From NCBI GenBank assembly GCA_003220315.1, contig QHSA01000154.1:1-39417 (forward strand): a DNA stretch of 39,417 nucleotides. The letters run 5' to 3'. This DNA comes from Candidatus Rokuibacteriota bacterium (lineage in GTDB: Bacteria; Methylomirabilota; Methylomirabilia; Rokubacteriales; CSP1-6). This document shows positions 1 to 6,960 of the stretch, piece by piece. A program made the position numbers and the translations under genes. The notes beneath the pieces are model-generated. The model made no database searches, was not told the DNA's origin, and saw only the letters and a list, made by a program, of their open reading frames with translations. Numbering within the stretch: the stretch's first letter is position 1; each line of letters opens with the position of its first letter.

Positions 1-519
1 GACCCGATCGACGGGACGAAGAACTTCGTCCGGGGCATTCCCGTCTGGGCGACGCTGATCGCGCTGGAGGAGCGCGGCGAGGTCACGGTGGGCGTGATCC
101 ACAACCCGGTGACGGCCGAGCTCTACACCGCCCGTCGGGGCGCGGGGGCCTGCCTCAACGGCGCGCGCATCCGGGTCTCGGACGTGGGCGAGCTCCACCA
201 GAGCTCCTTCGTGCACGCGGGGCTGGGCATCGTCCGCAAGAGCGGCTACTGGGACGGTTTCGTGCGGCTCATCGACGCGACGGACCGCCAGCGCGGCTTC
301 GGCGACTACCTGGGCTACGGGCTCGTCGCCGAGGGCAAGGCCGAGATCTATGCGGAGCTCGACCTCAAGCCCTGGGACCTCGCAGCCCCGAAGATCGTCG
401 TCGAGGAGGCGGGCGGACGGTTCACCGACCTCCAGGGGCGGGCCACGATCTACTCGGGTACCGCGCTCGCGACGAACGGGCGGCTCCACGACGCCGCCCT
501 GGCGCTCCTCTCCCCCTGA
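1..519 (+). CDS. Inositol monophosphatase-family phosphatase (5'-truncated)
   Basis: The open frame runs from the window's first base, so the N-terminus is missing; the GTG at 88 in the ORF track is internal. The visible part starts at DPIDGTKNF, the metal-binding signature of the Mg-dependent inositol monophosphatase/FIG superfamily. The second signature, WDLAAPKIVVEEAGG, which supplies another metal-ligand Asp and packs the active site, lies about 45 residues before the end. The family hydrolyses phosphate monoesters such as inositol-1-phosphate, histidinol phosphate, or PAP. About 172 residues are present, against roughly 260 for the family. The stop codon overlaps the probable start of the GT9 gene, suggesting co-translation. 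The exact substrate (HisN-like or IMPase) cannot be decided from this fragment. Confidence 0.9.
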   Translation, partial: DPIDGTKNFVRGIPVWATLIALEERGEVTVGVIHNPVTAELYTARRGAGACLNGARIRVSDVGELHQSSFVHAGLGIVRKSGYWDGFVRLIDATDRQRGFGDYLGYGLVAEGKAEIYAELDLKPWDLAAPKIVVEEAGGRFTDLQGRATIYSGTALATNGRLHDAALALLSP

Positions 520-1430
520 CGCTCGCTGTCCATCCGGGAGCGCTCGGCGACGTTCTGCTCGCCGTCCCGGCGCTCCGATTCTTGAAGCACAGGGACCCAC
601 TCGAGCCCCTGCTGCTTGCCGCCCAGCCCCGGATCGGCGAGCTTCTCGCGGCGCTCGGCGTCGTGGACCGGGCGATCGCGTTCGACGCGCTTGGCCTCGA
701 CCGCCTGTTCGGGCCCGAGCCGCGCGAGCCCGCGCCCTTGCTGCGTGACGCGACGCGTGTGGTGTCGTGGTTCGGCGCGCGCGACCCCGACTTCGTCCGT
801 CGTCTCACCGCGCTCGTCCCCGACACAGTCGTGGTCCGGTCGGTCGGCGAGGCGCGTCCGGTGTGGGAGCACCTGCTCGCGAGCGTGGGAGCGCCGATGG
901 CGGACGCGGCCCGCTGGCGCGAGCCCGTCGTGCCCGCGGCGACGCTGGTCGACGAGGGCCGGCGCGCGCTCCGGGACGTGGGGTGGGACGGCCGAACGCC
1001 GCTCGTCGTGGTCCACCCGGGAGCCGGGGGCGTCCTGAAGCGCTGGCCCGCGGAGGGATTCGCGGCCGTCCTCGAGCGGCTCCGCTCGGAGCGCGCGCTC
1101 GTGCTCGCCATTCACCAGGGGCCGGCCGACGCCGACGCCGTCGCGGCGCTTCGCGCGCGGCTCCCGGGCCCGGCCATCGGACTCGACGAGCCGTCGCTGC
1201 CGCGCCTCGCGGGGATCCTGGGGGGGGCGAGCGCCTACCTCGGCAATGACTCGGGCGTGAGCCACCTGGCGGCGGCGCTCGGCAGGCCCGCCGTGGTGCT
1301 CTTCGTCCGGGATGCGCTCGCGTGGCAGTCGTGGGAGCCGCGCGCTCAGCCGGTGGTCGTGTCAACCGCCTCGCTCGAGCGCGTCGAGGTCGACCGCGTG
1401 CTCGCGGCCGCGCGCCGGGCAGTCGGCTAG
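516..1430 (+). CDS. Glycosyltransferase family 9 (heptosyltransferase-like)
   Basis: This is a GT-B fold sugar transferase of the ADP-heptose:LPS heptosyltransferase family, expected to act on the cytoplasmic face of the inner membrane. The C-terminal half carries VVVHPGAG and YLGNDSGVSHLAAALG, the nucleotide-sugar-binding region of GT9. The ORF track begins at TTG 582, but the same frame continues upstream as VHPGALGDVLLAVPALRFLK, the conserved GT9 N-terminus. I therefore place the start at CTG 516, whose last two bases overlap the TGA of the preceding gene; no ATG, GTG or TTG is available there. A CTG start is unusual, and a sequencing error near 516 is the alternative. The length, about 304 residues, is slightly short for the family. 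The precise sugar is unknown. Confidence 0.85.
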   Translation: MTLAVHPGALGDVLLAVPALRFLKHRDPLEPLLLAAQPRIGELLAALGVVDRAIAFDALGLDRLFGPEPREPAPLLRDATRVVSWFGARDPDFVRRLTALVPDTVVVRSVGEARPVWEHLLASVGAPMADAARWREPVVPAATLVDEGRRALRDVGWDGRTPLVVVHPGAGGVLKRWPAEGFAAVLERLRSERALVLAIHQGPADADAVAALRARLPGPAIGLDEPSLPRLAGILGGASAYLGNDSGVSHLAAALGRPAVVLFVRDALAWQSWEPRAQPVVVSTASLERVEVDRVLAAARRAVG

Positions 1431-1437
1431 AAGCGGC

Positions 1438-1584
1438 TCAAAAGAAATCGACGGCGACGGGCCCGCTCGGTGGAGCCTCGGGAGCCACCTGCTCCGCGTC
1501 CTCGGGCTCGCACGGGTCGATCACGTTCGCGTCTAGATCGGGCTGCTCTCGTATGGCCAGGTCGTACCAGAGGTCCATCGTCAT
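1438..1584 (-). CDS. Small acidic protein of unknown function (48 aa), too short for the ORF track
   Basis: I do not recognise this protein. It reads MTMDLWYDLAIREQ at the start and ends GPVAVDFF, with one Cys (DPCEPED) and a strongly acidic composition. It has no signal peptide or membrane segment. The case for a real gene is the upstream signals: a very good Shine-Dalgarno sequence (GGAGGTGAT) three or four bases before ATG 1584, and a near-consensus sigma-54 promoter about 60 bp upstream. A second in-frame ATG lies two codons in. It occupies most of the 345-bp gap between the convergent GT9 gene and the nitrilase-like gene. It might be a regulatory or stress peptide or a peptide precursor, but no modification enzyme is adjacent. 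Function is unassigned. Confidence 0.55.
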   Translation of the reverse strand: MTMDLWYDLAIREQPDLDANVIDPCEPEDAEQVAPEAPPSGPVAVDFF

Positions 1585-1644
1585 GTATCACCTCCAGGGC
1601 GCCTGCGGCCCTCTGCGGTCGCTTACGTCTGATGAACCTTGTAA

Positions 1645-1661
1645 GGCACGCGCCGTGCCAA
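1645..1661 (-). promoter_or_regulatory. Sigma-54 (RpoN) promoter upstream of the small ORF
   Basis: On the minus strand the sequence is TTGGCACGGCGCGTGCC. Compared with the sigma-54 consensus YTGGCACGRNNNTTGCW it keeps the whole -24 block, the invariant GC at -12 and the exact spacing. The predicted transcript starts near 1634 and gives a leader of about 50 nt containing a strong ribosome-binding site before ATG 1584. The core is also an inverted repeat (GGCACG-CGC-CGTGCC), so a protein-binding palindrome is an alternative reading. Confidence 0.6.
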
Positions 1662-1775
1662 GGGAGAGTTACCGGAAATTAGAGATTTACCCGACAGTCG
1701 CGCGGTGTGCCGGGGGAAGTTCGCCCGTTCCTCCCGGGCACACTGCCCTATCAGCGCCGGGCCGGACGCGGCATC

Positions 1776-2843
1776 TCAGCGCTCGGGCTTCGTCCAGATG
1801 CCCCGGTCGTGCATGAGCTTGATCTGCCGCTTGATGACCTTGTCGCGGTACTCGGCGTGCTTCATCGGCGCGCGCTTCAGGTAGAGGTTCTTCGGGTAGA
1901 TGGGCTGTTCGTAGAGCAGCTGGTAGAGCTCGGTCCGGACGTCCTTGAGCCAGTTGTCCCACTGGGCGCGCGCGCGATGGTCGCGCAGCGCCTCGATGTC
2001 GATGACGCCCGCGACGTACGTCGAGCCCGCGCCGTACTCCTGCTTGCCGACGATGCGCCCCTTGTAGTCGATGACGTACGAGCGGCCGCCGAAGGTGTCG
2101 ATGGGCGTCGTCTCCTCGGGGAAGAGGTAGTAGGTGCCCATGTTCGGGGCCACGATGTACAGGTTGTTGTCGAGTGCGCGCGCCCGGCTCTGGATCTCGA
2201 ACATCTCGTTCCCCGTCGCGGGGTGCGGGTAGGAGGCGCGGTAGACGACCTCCGCGCCGTTCAGCGCGAGCGCCCGCGCGTTCTCGGGGTAGGAGCCCTC
2301 GTTCGCCATCATGATGCCGAGCCGGCCGATCTCCGTGTCCACCACGGGCCAGAAGGCGTCCAGGGTGCGGCCGTACTTCGCGATCCACCAGTCGTAGACG
2401 TCGTGGGGGCAGACCGAGTGCTCGACGGGGAAGAGGGGCGAGACTTTGTAGTGCTTGAGGATGACCCGGCCGCGCGGGTTGATGACGAACCCGACGTTGA
2501 AGAACCGGTCTTTCAGGTCGGGGTGCCTGGCCTTCGCCTGCGCCATGACGAACGCGTCGTACTCCTTCGCGATCTTGCCGAGCGCCTCGGTCTCGTCGCC
2601 CGGGATGTCGATCGCGCACTCGCGCGCGAAGGTGGCGTGGTCGAGGTCGAGCACCTCGTCGTTGAACGCCTGCAGCGCGCCCTCGGGGAAGGCGATGAGG
2701 CGCACGGGCAGGTCGAGGCTCGACAGCCAGGAGGCGGCCTTCACGAGGTGCGAGAGATGGTCGAGGTTGATCTTGATGTCCTTGCGCTTGCGGATTCCGC
2801 GGACGGTGGGGACCAGACCGACGGCGGTATAGGGCTTGATCAT
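1776..2843 (-). CDS. Nitrilase/aliphatic amidase-fold protein with the catalytic Cys replaced
   Basis: This 355-residue protein belongs to the carbon-nitrogen hydrolase superfamily and most resembles the AmiE aliphatic amidase/formamidase branch. The catalytic Glu lies in FPEGAL (E54) and the Lys in KHYKVSP (K133). The nucleophile motif, normally ICDDGNYPE in amidases, reads MMANEGSYPE, so the Cys position is Ala180, encoded by an unambiguous GCG. Length and flanking conserved blocks are normal, so this is a substitution rather than a decayed gene. It is probably not a conventional amidase or nitrilase; a binding or scaffold role is inferred. It starts 23 bp after the vapC stop and may be co-transcribed with the toxin-antitoxin pair. 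GGAGG lies about 10 bases before the ATG. Confidence 0.85.
   Translation of the reverse strand: MIKPYTAVGLVPTVRGIRKRKDIKINLDHLSHLVKAASWLSSLDLPVRLIAFPEGALQAFNDEVLDLDHATFARECAIDIPGDETEALGKIAKEYDAFVMAQAKARHPDLKDRFFNVGFVINPRGRVILKHYKVSPLFPVEHSVCPHDVYDWWIAKYGRTLDAFWPVVDTEIGRLGIMMANEGSYPENARALALNGAEVVYRASYPHPATGNEMFEIQSRARALDNNLYIVAPNMGTYYLFPEETTPIDTFGGRSYVIDYKGRIVGKQEYGAGSTYVAGVIDIEALRDHRARAQWDNWLKDVRTELYQLLYEQPIYPKNLYLKRAPMKHAEYRDKVIKRQIKLMHDRGIWTKPER
2691..2743. repeat. 53-bp direct repeat, copy 1 (inside the nitrilase-like gene)
   Basis: This segment is the same as 3621-3673 except for one base (A at 2729, T at 3659). It encodes residues around 35-51 of the nitrilase-like protein (KAASWLSSLDLPVRLIA). 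The copies are in the same orientation and exactly 930 bp apart. Confidence 0.9.
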
Positions 2844-2866
2844 GGGCGGGCGTCCTCCGTCGAGGG

Positions 2867-3244
2867 TTATCCGGCCGCGAGCCGGAGCCCGGCAGACTCG
2901 AAGCGGCGAAAATCGATCGTGTTCACGGTGGCGAGCGTGGCGCCGGTCCGGATCGCCGCTGCGGCGATCATGCAGTCACCGAGGGAGCCCCGACGTCGAC
3001 CCCCGAGGTTGAACAGCCGCGCCGACAGCGGCCCGTCGTCGCCGAGGAACGGCAACGGCTCTCCGACAATCCTGATGGCGAGCTCGACGTCCCCGGCATG
3101 GGCCGGCCCACAGAGGAACTCGGCCCAGCTCACGGCGCTGATCCCGACGGGCTCCCCAGTGGCCAGCCATGACCGGAGACGGCGGTCCTCCGGAGATCCC
3201 CGAGACAAGCCACGGATCAGGAAGTCCGTGTCGAGGTGGATCAT
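2867..3244 (-). CDS. vapC: PIN-domain ribonuclease toxin (VapC-like)
   Basis: This 125-residue protein is the toxin of a type II toxin-antitoxin pair, a PIN-domain Mg-dependent RNase whose family typically cleaves tRNA or rRNA. The acidic residues of the PIN active site are visible: D5 in MIHLDTD, E42 in SWAEF, D90 in GDCMIAAAA and D111 in NTIDFRRF. The ORF track extends to 3445, but the family N-terminus is MIHLDTD, and ATG 3244 overlaps the antitoxin TGA in an ATGA arrangement. That is standard for translational coupling in vapBC operons. The nitrilase-like gene follows 23 bp downstream. Confidence 0.88.
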   Translation of the reverse strand: MIHLDTDFLIRGLSRGSPEDRRLRSWLATGEPVGISAVSWAEFLCGPAHAGDVELAIRIVGEPLPFLGDDGPLSARLFNLGGRRRGSLGDCMIAAAAIRTGATLATVNTIDFRRFESAGLRLAAG

Positions 3245-3522
3245 CCAGGCCGCGGCTCGCGGCGCGTCGACCACGCCCGGCGCTCCTGGCGCGTCGCGCG
3301 CGCCCAGGCGCGTGCCTTCGCCGGTGTAAGACGCAGAGATTTCTGGAGTTGATCGAGCGCGGCCAGCGCCTCGCGCTGGGGCGTCCTCTGGCCCGACGCG
3401 ACACGCACGGCGCGGCGCAGCGCCTCGGACTTGGAGACATTCCACCGGCGTGCGAGTCCTTCGAGGGCCCGGACAGTCGCCACGTCGAGCGCGTAGGTCG
3501 ACTTGATGGTCGTTATGGCCAT
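3241..3522 (-). CDS. Ribbon-helix-helix antitoxin (VapB-like)
   Basis: This 93-residue protein is the partner of the PIN toxin. Its N-terminal part, ITTIKSTYALDVATVRALE followed by WNVSKSEALRRAVR, is a ribbon-helix-helix DNA-binding fold: a beta strand followed by two helices ending in SKSEALRRA. The C-terminal arm is basic and probably covers the toxin active site. ATG 3522 was chosen over the ORF-track start at 3576 because homology begins there and because the promoter -10 and operator sit immediately upstream. No Shine-Dalgarno precedes the ATG, which fits a leaderless or very short-leader transcript. It should repress its own operon by binding the palindrome at 3517-3542. Confidence 0.85.
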   Translation of the reverse strand: MAITTIKSTYALDVATVRALEGLARRWNVSKSEALRRAVRVASGQRTPQREALAALDQLQKSLRLTPAKARAWARATRQERRAWSTRREPRPG

Positions 3523-3542
3523 ACGATGAGGATGGTATGGCC
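3517..3542. promoter_or_regulatory. Operator palindrome of the toxin-antitoxin operon
   Basis: This is a perfect inverted repeat, GGCCATAC-10 bp-GTATGGCC. A second palindrome, TATGGCCATA, is embedded at 3515-3524. The repeat covers both the antitoxin start codon and the -10 box. That is where a ribbon-helix-helix antitoxin would bind for autorepression. Confidence 0.6.
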
Positions 3543-3560
3543 CTACCGAGCCGCTGTCAA
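3532..3560 (-). promoter_or_regulatory. Sigma-70-type promoter of the toxin-antitoxin operon
   Basis: On the minus strand a consensus -35 TTGACA (3560-3555) is followed after 17 bp by TACCAT (3537-3532). Transcription should begin near 3525, only a few bases before ATG 3522. The -10 box overlaps the right arm of the operator. Confidence 0.6.
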
Positions 3561-3620
3561 GCGGGGGCCCCGGCAAGAACGAGAGACACGTGCGTCAGCC
3601 GGTGGGCGCCTCGGGCTGCT

Positions 3621-3673
3621 GGCGATGAGGCGCACGGGCAGGTCGAGGCTCGACAGCCTGGAGGCGGCCTTCA
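3621..3673. repeat. 53-bp direct repeat, copy 2 (abuts the cyclase stop codon)
   Basis: This is the second copy of the nitrilase-gene fragment, with one mismatch. Its last three bases (3671-3673, minus-strand TGA) are the stop codon of the nucleotide cyclase gene. The cyclase reading frame therefore ends exactly where the duplicated segment begins. No further nitrilase sequence flanks it. Confidence 0.9.
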
Positions 3674-5335
3674 ACCACTCTCCAGGCGTCCGAGGTCGTC
3701 GATCACTCGCACCGCCAGCAGGCCGCCGCGGTTCCGGACCGTCAGCTCGTGGCGCGGAAACGCCGAGACGTCGAGGGCCGCGCGGGACGCGACCTGCTCG
3801 GAGAGGACGAGCGCGCAGCCATACTCCTTCGTGAGCTGCTCGAGGCGGCTCGCGACGTGGACCGTGTCGCCCACCGCCGTGAGATAGACGCCCTCGCCGT
3901 AGCCCATGCGTCCGACGATCGCCGGGCCCGCGTGGATGCCGATCCCGATGCGGAGCGGTACCTGAAGCTCCTCGCCGAGCTCGCGGTTGAGCGCCGCGAG
4001 GTGCCGGACGATCGCGCGGGCGGCGGCCACGGCCTGGCGGCAGCCGAGCTCGACCCCGGTCTCGACGCCGAAGAGCGCCATGACGCCGTCGCCCGTGAAC
4101 TGGTTCGGGATGCCCCCGGCCTCCTGGATGGCGCCACCGACGGCCTCGAAGTATCGGTTGAGGATGAACACGACGTCGTAGGGTAGCTTGTGCTCCGCGA
4201 CGCGCGTAAAGCCGCGCAGGTCGGCGAAGAGGACCGCGACCTCCTGCTCGCGGCCCTGGCGCACGTCCGAGCCGAAGGCGTCGGCGGCGGCGATCGACGG
4301 CGCCAGCAGCGGGAGGACGGCGACGTCGCGGACCGGGCGGACCTGGCAGGCCAGCCGCACGTCGGGAGCGGCGCCGACGCGCGCGAGCACCCGCTGCTCG
4401 GCTAGGCTCGCGAGCGGCAGGTCCGCGAGGCCGCGGACGACGCGAACGCGGCAGGTCGAGCAGCGGCCACGGCCACCGCAGACCGAGGCGTGGAGGATGC
4501 CGGCGAGGCGACTCGCCTCGAGCACGCTCACGCCGACCGGCACGGTCACGACACGGTCGGCGGGGTAGAGGATGCGAACCGAGCGTCGGCGCTGCCAGAG
4601 GGTGCGGACACCCCGCGCCGCGAGCACGGCCCCGAGCGCGACGAGGTAGGCGTCGAGGAAGCCGTTCCGCACGCGGCCGAGCACCGCGGTCTCGGCGGCA
4701 CCGGGCGGGTGGGTCGCGCGCATCAGCGCGTCGGTCCAGCCCGGCGTGCGTGCGAGGACGCTCACCTCGCGGCCGCCGGCGACGAAGCCCGCCAGGGCGA
4801 GCGTCGGCAGCAGGAGGGCGACGGTGAAAAGCCAGCCCACCGCGCGCGGGTACCACGGCCGGAAGCGAAGCCAGTAGTGCACGCCGATGCAGGCGTGCGT
4901 CCACGCGACCGCGAGCGCCACCGCCTGCCAGGCCCCGCGCTCGGGCGCCTGCACCCAGAAGTGGAAGAGCAAGCGCGCGTAGCGGTCGTCGGAGCCGGCC
5001 TGCCACCACGCGATTCGCGTCCCGACGACGTGGGAAGCGAGCAACGCCGGCAGCACGAGGCCGAGGGTGTACTGCGCGGCTTCCCATGCGGGCATGCGGA
5101 GCGTCCGACGCTGGTAGAGGAGCCAGAGCGCGAGCCCGCCGTGGACGACGATCGCCCCGTAGAGCGCGAGGGTTCCGAGCTGGCTGCGCCAGATCGCCAG
5201 GAACCAGCGGCGCCCGGTCTCCATGGCGTCGAGCGAGACCAACCCGAGGGCGTGGTTGCTGAAGTGCAGGATGAGATAGGTGAGCAGCACGAACGCCGCC
5301 CCCAGCCGCACGCGACGGACCTGAATGGCGCCCAT
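3671..5335 (-). CDS. Class III adenylate/guanylate cyclase with membrane and [2Fe-2S] ferredoxin domains
   Basis: This 554-residue membrane protein makes cyclic nucleotide from ATP or GTP. Residues about 10-240 hold five or six membrane segments with many histidines (H24, H28, H65, H102, H125, H147, H153), reminiscent of SdhC-type heme b anchors. Residues about 253-345 are a ferredoxin domain with cysteines C286, C292, C295 and C330 (CGGRGRCSTC...LAC). The C-terminal cyclase domain has VLFADLRGFT (metal-binding D372), NQFTGDGVMALFG (D416) and GDTVHVASRLEQ. The ORF track joins it to an out-of-frame extension; the true start is ATG 5335, whose A is the last base of the ABC ATPase stop. The layout suggests a redox-sensing cyclase, which is inferred. 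The gene ends at the 53-bp repeat. Confidence 0.88.
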   Translation of the reverse strand: MGAIQVRRVRLGAAFVLLTYLILHFSNHALGLVSLDAMETGRRWFLAIWRSQLGTLALYGAIVVHGGLALWLLYQRRTLRMPAWEAAQYTLGLVLPALLASHVVGTRIAWWQAGSDDRYARLLFHFWVQAPERGAWQAVALAVAWTHACIGVHYWLRFRPWYPRAVGWLFTVALLLPTLALAGFVAGGREVSVLARTPGWTDALMRATHPPGAAETAVLGRVRNGFLDAYLVALGAVLAARGVRTLWQRRRSVRILYPADRVVTVPVGVSVLEASRLAGILHASVCGGRGRCSTCRVRVVRGLADLPLASLAEQRVLARVGAAPDVRLACQVRPVRDVAVLPLLAPSIAAADAFGSDVRQGREQEVAVLFADLRGFTRVAEHKLPYDVVFILNRYFEAVGGAIQEAGGIPNQFTGDGVMALFGVETGVELGCRQAVAAARAIVRHLAALNRELGEELQVPLRIGIGIHAGPAIVGRMGYGEGVYLTAVGDTVHVASRLEQLTKEYGCALVLSEQVASRAALDVSAFPRHELTVRNRGGLLAVRVIDDLGRLESG

Positions 5336-6084
5336 CAGCCGAGCGTCGCCCCTCCCTGCTGGCGTAGGACCTCCTCCATGATCATCGTGTTGAGGTCGTC
5401 GACGAGCCTGCCGCGCTCCACGCGCCCGTCGTTCCGAATCAGCTCGCGCACCCGCGACGGACGCGCCGACATCATGACGAGCGTCGTCCCGAGCGCGACC
5501 GCTTCCTCGATCGCGTGGGTCACGAAGAGGATCGTCCGTCCCGTCTCCTTCCAGATCCGCCGTACCTCGGCCTGCATGATCCGGCGGTTCTGGGCGTCGA
5601 GGGCGCCGAAGGGCTCGTCCATCAGGAGGACGTCCGGCTCGATCGCGAGCGCGCGCGCGATCGCGGCGCGCTGGCGCATGCCCCCCGACACGCGGCCCGG
5701 GTAGTACGCTTCGAAGCCGACGAGACCGACGAGCGCCAAGTAGCGGCGCGCCGCCGCGCGCCGCGCCGCGGAGGCGAGGCCGAGCGGCCTCAAGACGAGC
5801 GCGACGTTCGCCTCGAGCGTCATCCACGGGAGCAGCCGGTCTTCCTGGAAGACGACGCCGACTTTCCGGTCGTGAGCGTCCCCCGCGACGACCGGCGTGC
5901 CGTCCAGGAGCACCGCGCCGCGCGTCGCGGGCTCGAGGCCGCCGATGATCCTCAGCAGGGTCGTCTTGCCGCAGCCGTTCGGGCCGAGGACGCACACGAA
6001 CTCCCCGGCCTCGACGCGGAACGTGACGGTGTCGAGGACCGGGATCAGGTAGTCCTTGCCGACCCCGGTCACGTCCAGCTTCAT
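5335..6084 (-). CDS. ABC transporter ATPase (nitrate/sulfonate/taurine type)
   Basis: This 249-residue ATP-binding subunit would power import by the adjacent permease and solute-binding protein. Walker A is GPNGCGKTT, the Q-loop is VVFQEDRLLPW, the signature is VSGGMRQR, Walker B is VLLMDEPFGALD and the switch His is in FVTHAIEEA. The VFQEDRLLPWMT and DEPFGALDAQNR wording is typical of the SsuB/TauB/NrtD branch. It lies 105 bp after the permease gene, with a hairpin just ahead of its ATG and no clear Shine-Dalgarno, so it may be translated less efficiently than its neighbours. Its stop overlaps the cyclase start by one base. Confidence 0.92.
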   Translation of the reverse strand: MKLDVTGVGKDYLIPVLDTVTFRVEAGEFVCVLGPNGCGKTTLLRIIGGLEPATRGAVLLDGTPVVAGDAHDRKVGVVFQEDRLLPWMTLEANVALVLRPLGLASAARRAAARRYLALVGLVGFEAYYPGRVSGGMRQRAAIARALAIEPDVLLMDEPFGALDAQNRRIMQAEVRRIWKETGRTILFVTHAIEEAVALGTTLVMMSARPSRVRELIRNDGRVERGRLVDDLNTMIMEEVLRQQGGATLG

Positions 6085-6091
6085 TGGAGCG

Positions 6092-6111
6092 GGGCCCGCG
6101 AGGCCGGGCCC
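6092..6111. other. Intercistronic hairpin before the ATPase gene
   Basis: The arms GGGCCCG and CGGGCCC pair perfectly around a 6-nt loop, ending 8 bp before the ATPase start. No U-tract follows. It may block the ribosome-binding region or stabilise upstream mRNA. Confidence 0.45.
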
Positions 6112-6189
6112 ACTCGCTGGGTGGCCTGAAAGAGGTGCGCCCCGGCGCCGTTCCGCATGTCGCTTCTCATTCCACCGGCGTCCATGCCT

Positions 6190-6948
6190 TTACTTCCAGC
6201 GCGCCAGGCGGCGGGAGATCGAGCCGAAGACGAGCGTGTCGGTCGCCATCATCACGAGGATCATCACGAGCGCCCACACGAAGACCATCTGCGTCGCGAG
6301 GATCTCGCGGCTGTAGTTCATGATGTAGCCGATCCCCGAGGTGACGCCGAAGATCTCCGCCACGACCGAGACCTTGAGGGCCAAGCCGAAGCCGACCTTC
6401 ATCCCCGCCACGAGGTAGGGAAGCGTCGAGGGAATCACGATCGCCCGGAACTTCTCACCGCCCGAGAGGCGATAAACGTCGCCCATCTCGAGGAGCCGCC
6501 GGTCCACGTCCGCGACGCCCTCGACGAGGTTGGACGCGACGACGGGGAGCGTGATCATGAACGTCGTGAAGATCGGCGCCCAGTTCGAGAGACCGAACCA
6601 GATGATCGAGATCACGATCCACACGAAGACCGACGTGGCGTTCAGGATGGCGAGGGCGTCGTGGACCAGCCCGCGAGCCAGGCGCGAGACGAACGCGGCG
6701 AGCCCCATGACGATCGCCGCCGCCACGGCGCCGCCGAAGCCCACGAGGATGCGGGCGAGCGAGGCACCGGTGTGCCTCCAGACCTCGCCCGAGCCGACGA
6801 TCTCCGCGAAGCCGAGGACCACCGAGAGGGGCGACGGGAGGACGTAGGCGCCGTAGCGCCAGGAGAGGAGCGACCAGACGGCGACGATCAGCGCCGTCGC
6901 GCCGGCCGTGGGCAGGTGCAGTCTCGTGCTCCACTCGCGCTGGCTCAT
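6190..6948 (-). CDS. ABC transporter permease (SsuC/TauC-like)
   Basis: This 252-residue inner-membrane permease is of the BPD_transp_1 family and is hydrophobic, with about six membrane segments starting around ALIVAVWSLLSW. The EAA-type cytoplasmic loop that contacts the ATPase is visible as DVYRLSGGEKFRAIVIPSTLPYL, with the usual Gly and the P-S-x-P ending. It partners the ATPase at 5335-6084 and the solute-binding protein at 7028-8026. The gap to the latter contains two strong hairpins. The substrate cannot be read from the permease; the family carries sulfonates, taurine, nitrate, pyrimidine precursors or aromatic compounds. Confidence 0.92.
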   Translation of the reverse strand: MSQREWSTRLHLPTAGATALIVAVWSLLSWRYGAYVLPSPLSVVLGFAEIVGSGEVWRHTGASLARILVGFGGAVAAAIVMGLAAFVSRLARGLVHDALAILNATSVFVWIVISIIWFGLSNWAPIFTTFMITLPVVASNLVEGVADVDRRLLEMGDVYRLSGGEKFRAIVIPSTLPYLVAGMKVGFGLALKVSVVAEIFGVTSGIGYIMNYSREILATQMVFVWALVMILVMMATDTLVFGSISRRLARWK

Positions 6949-6960
6949 GGCCGCGTTCGA

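Noticed and set aside
1438-1584. RiPP precursor peptide
   Set aside because: No radical-SAM, cyclodehydratase, leader-peptidase or exporter gene is nearby, so a RiPP role is not supported, although the ORF itself is.
1645-1661. Rho-independent terminator for the nitrilase gene
   Set aside because: The inverted repeat has 6-bp arms and a 3-nt loop but no T-run, and it matches the sigma-54 consensus far better.
3671-5995. 774-codon open frame suggesting an ABC ATPase-cyclase fusion
   Set aside because: Upstream of ATG 5335 the frame is out of register with the true ATPase gene and has no domain similarity, so there is no fusion.
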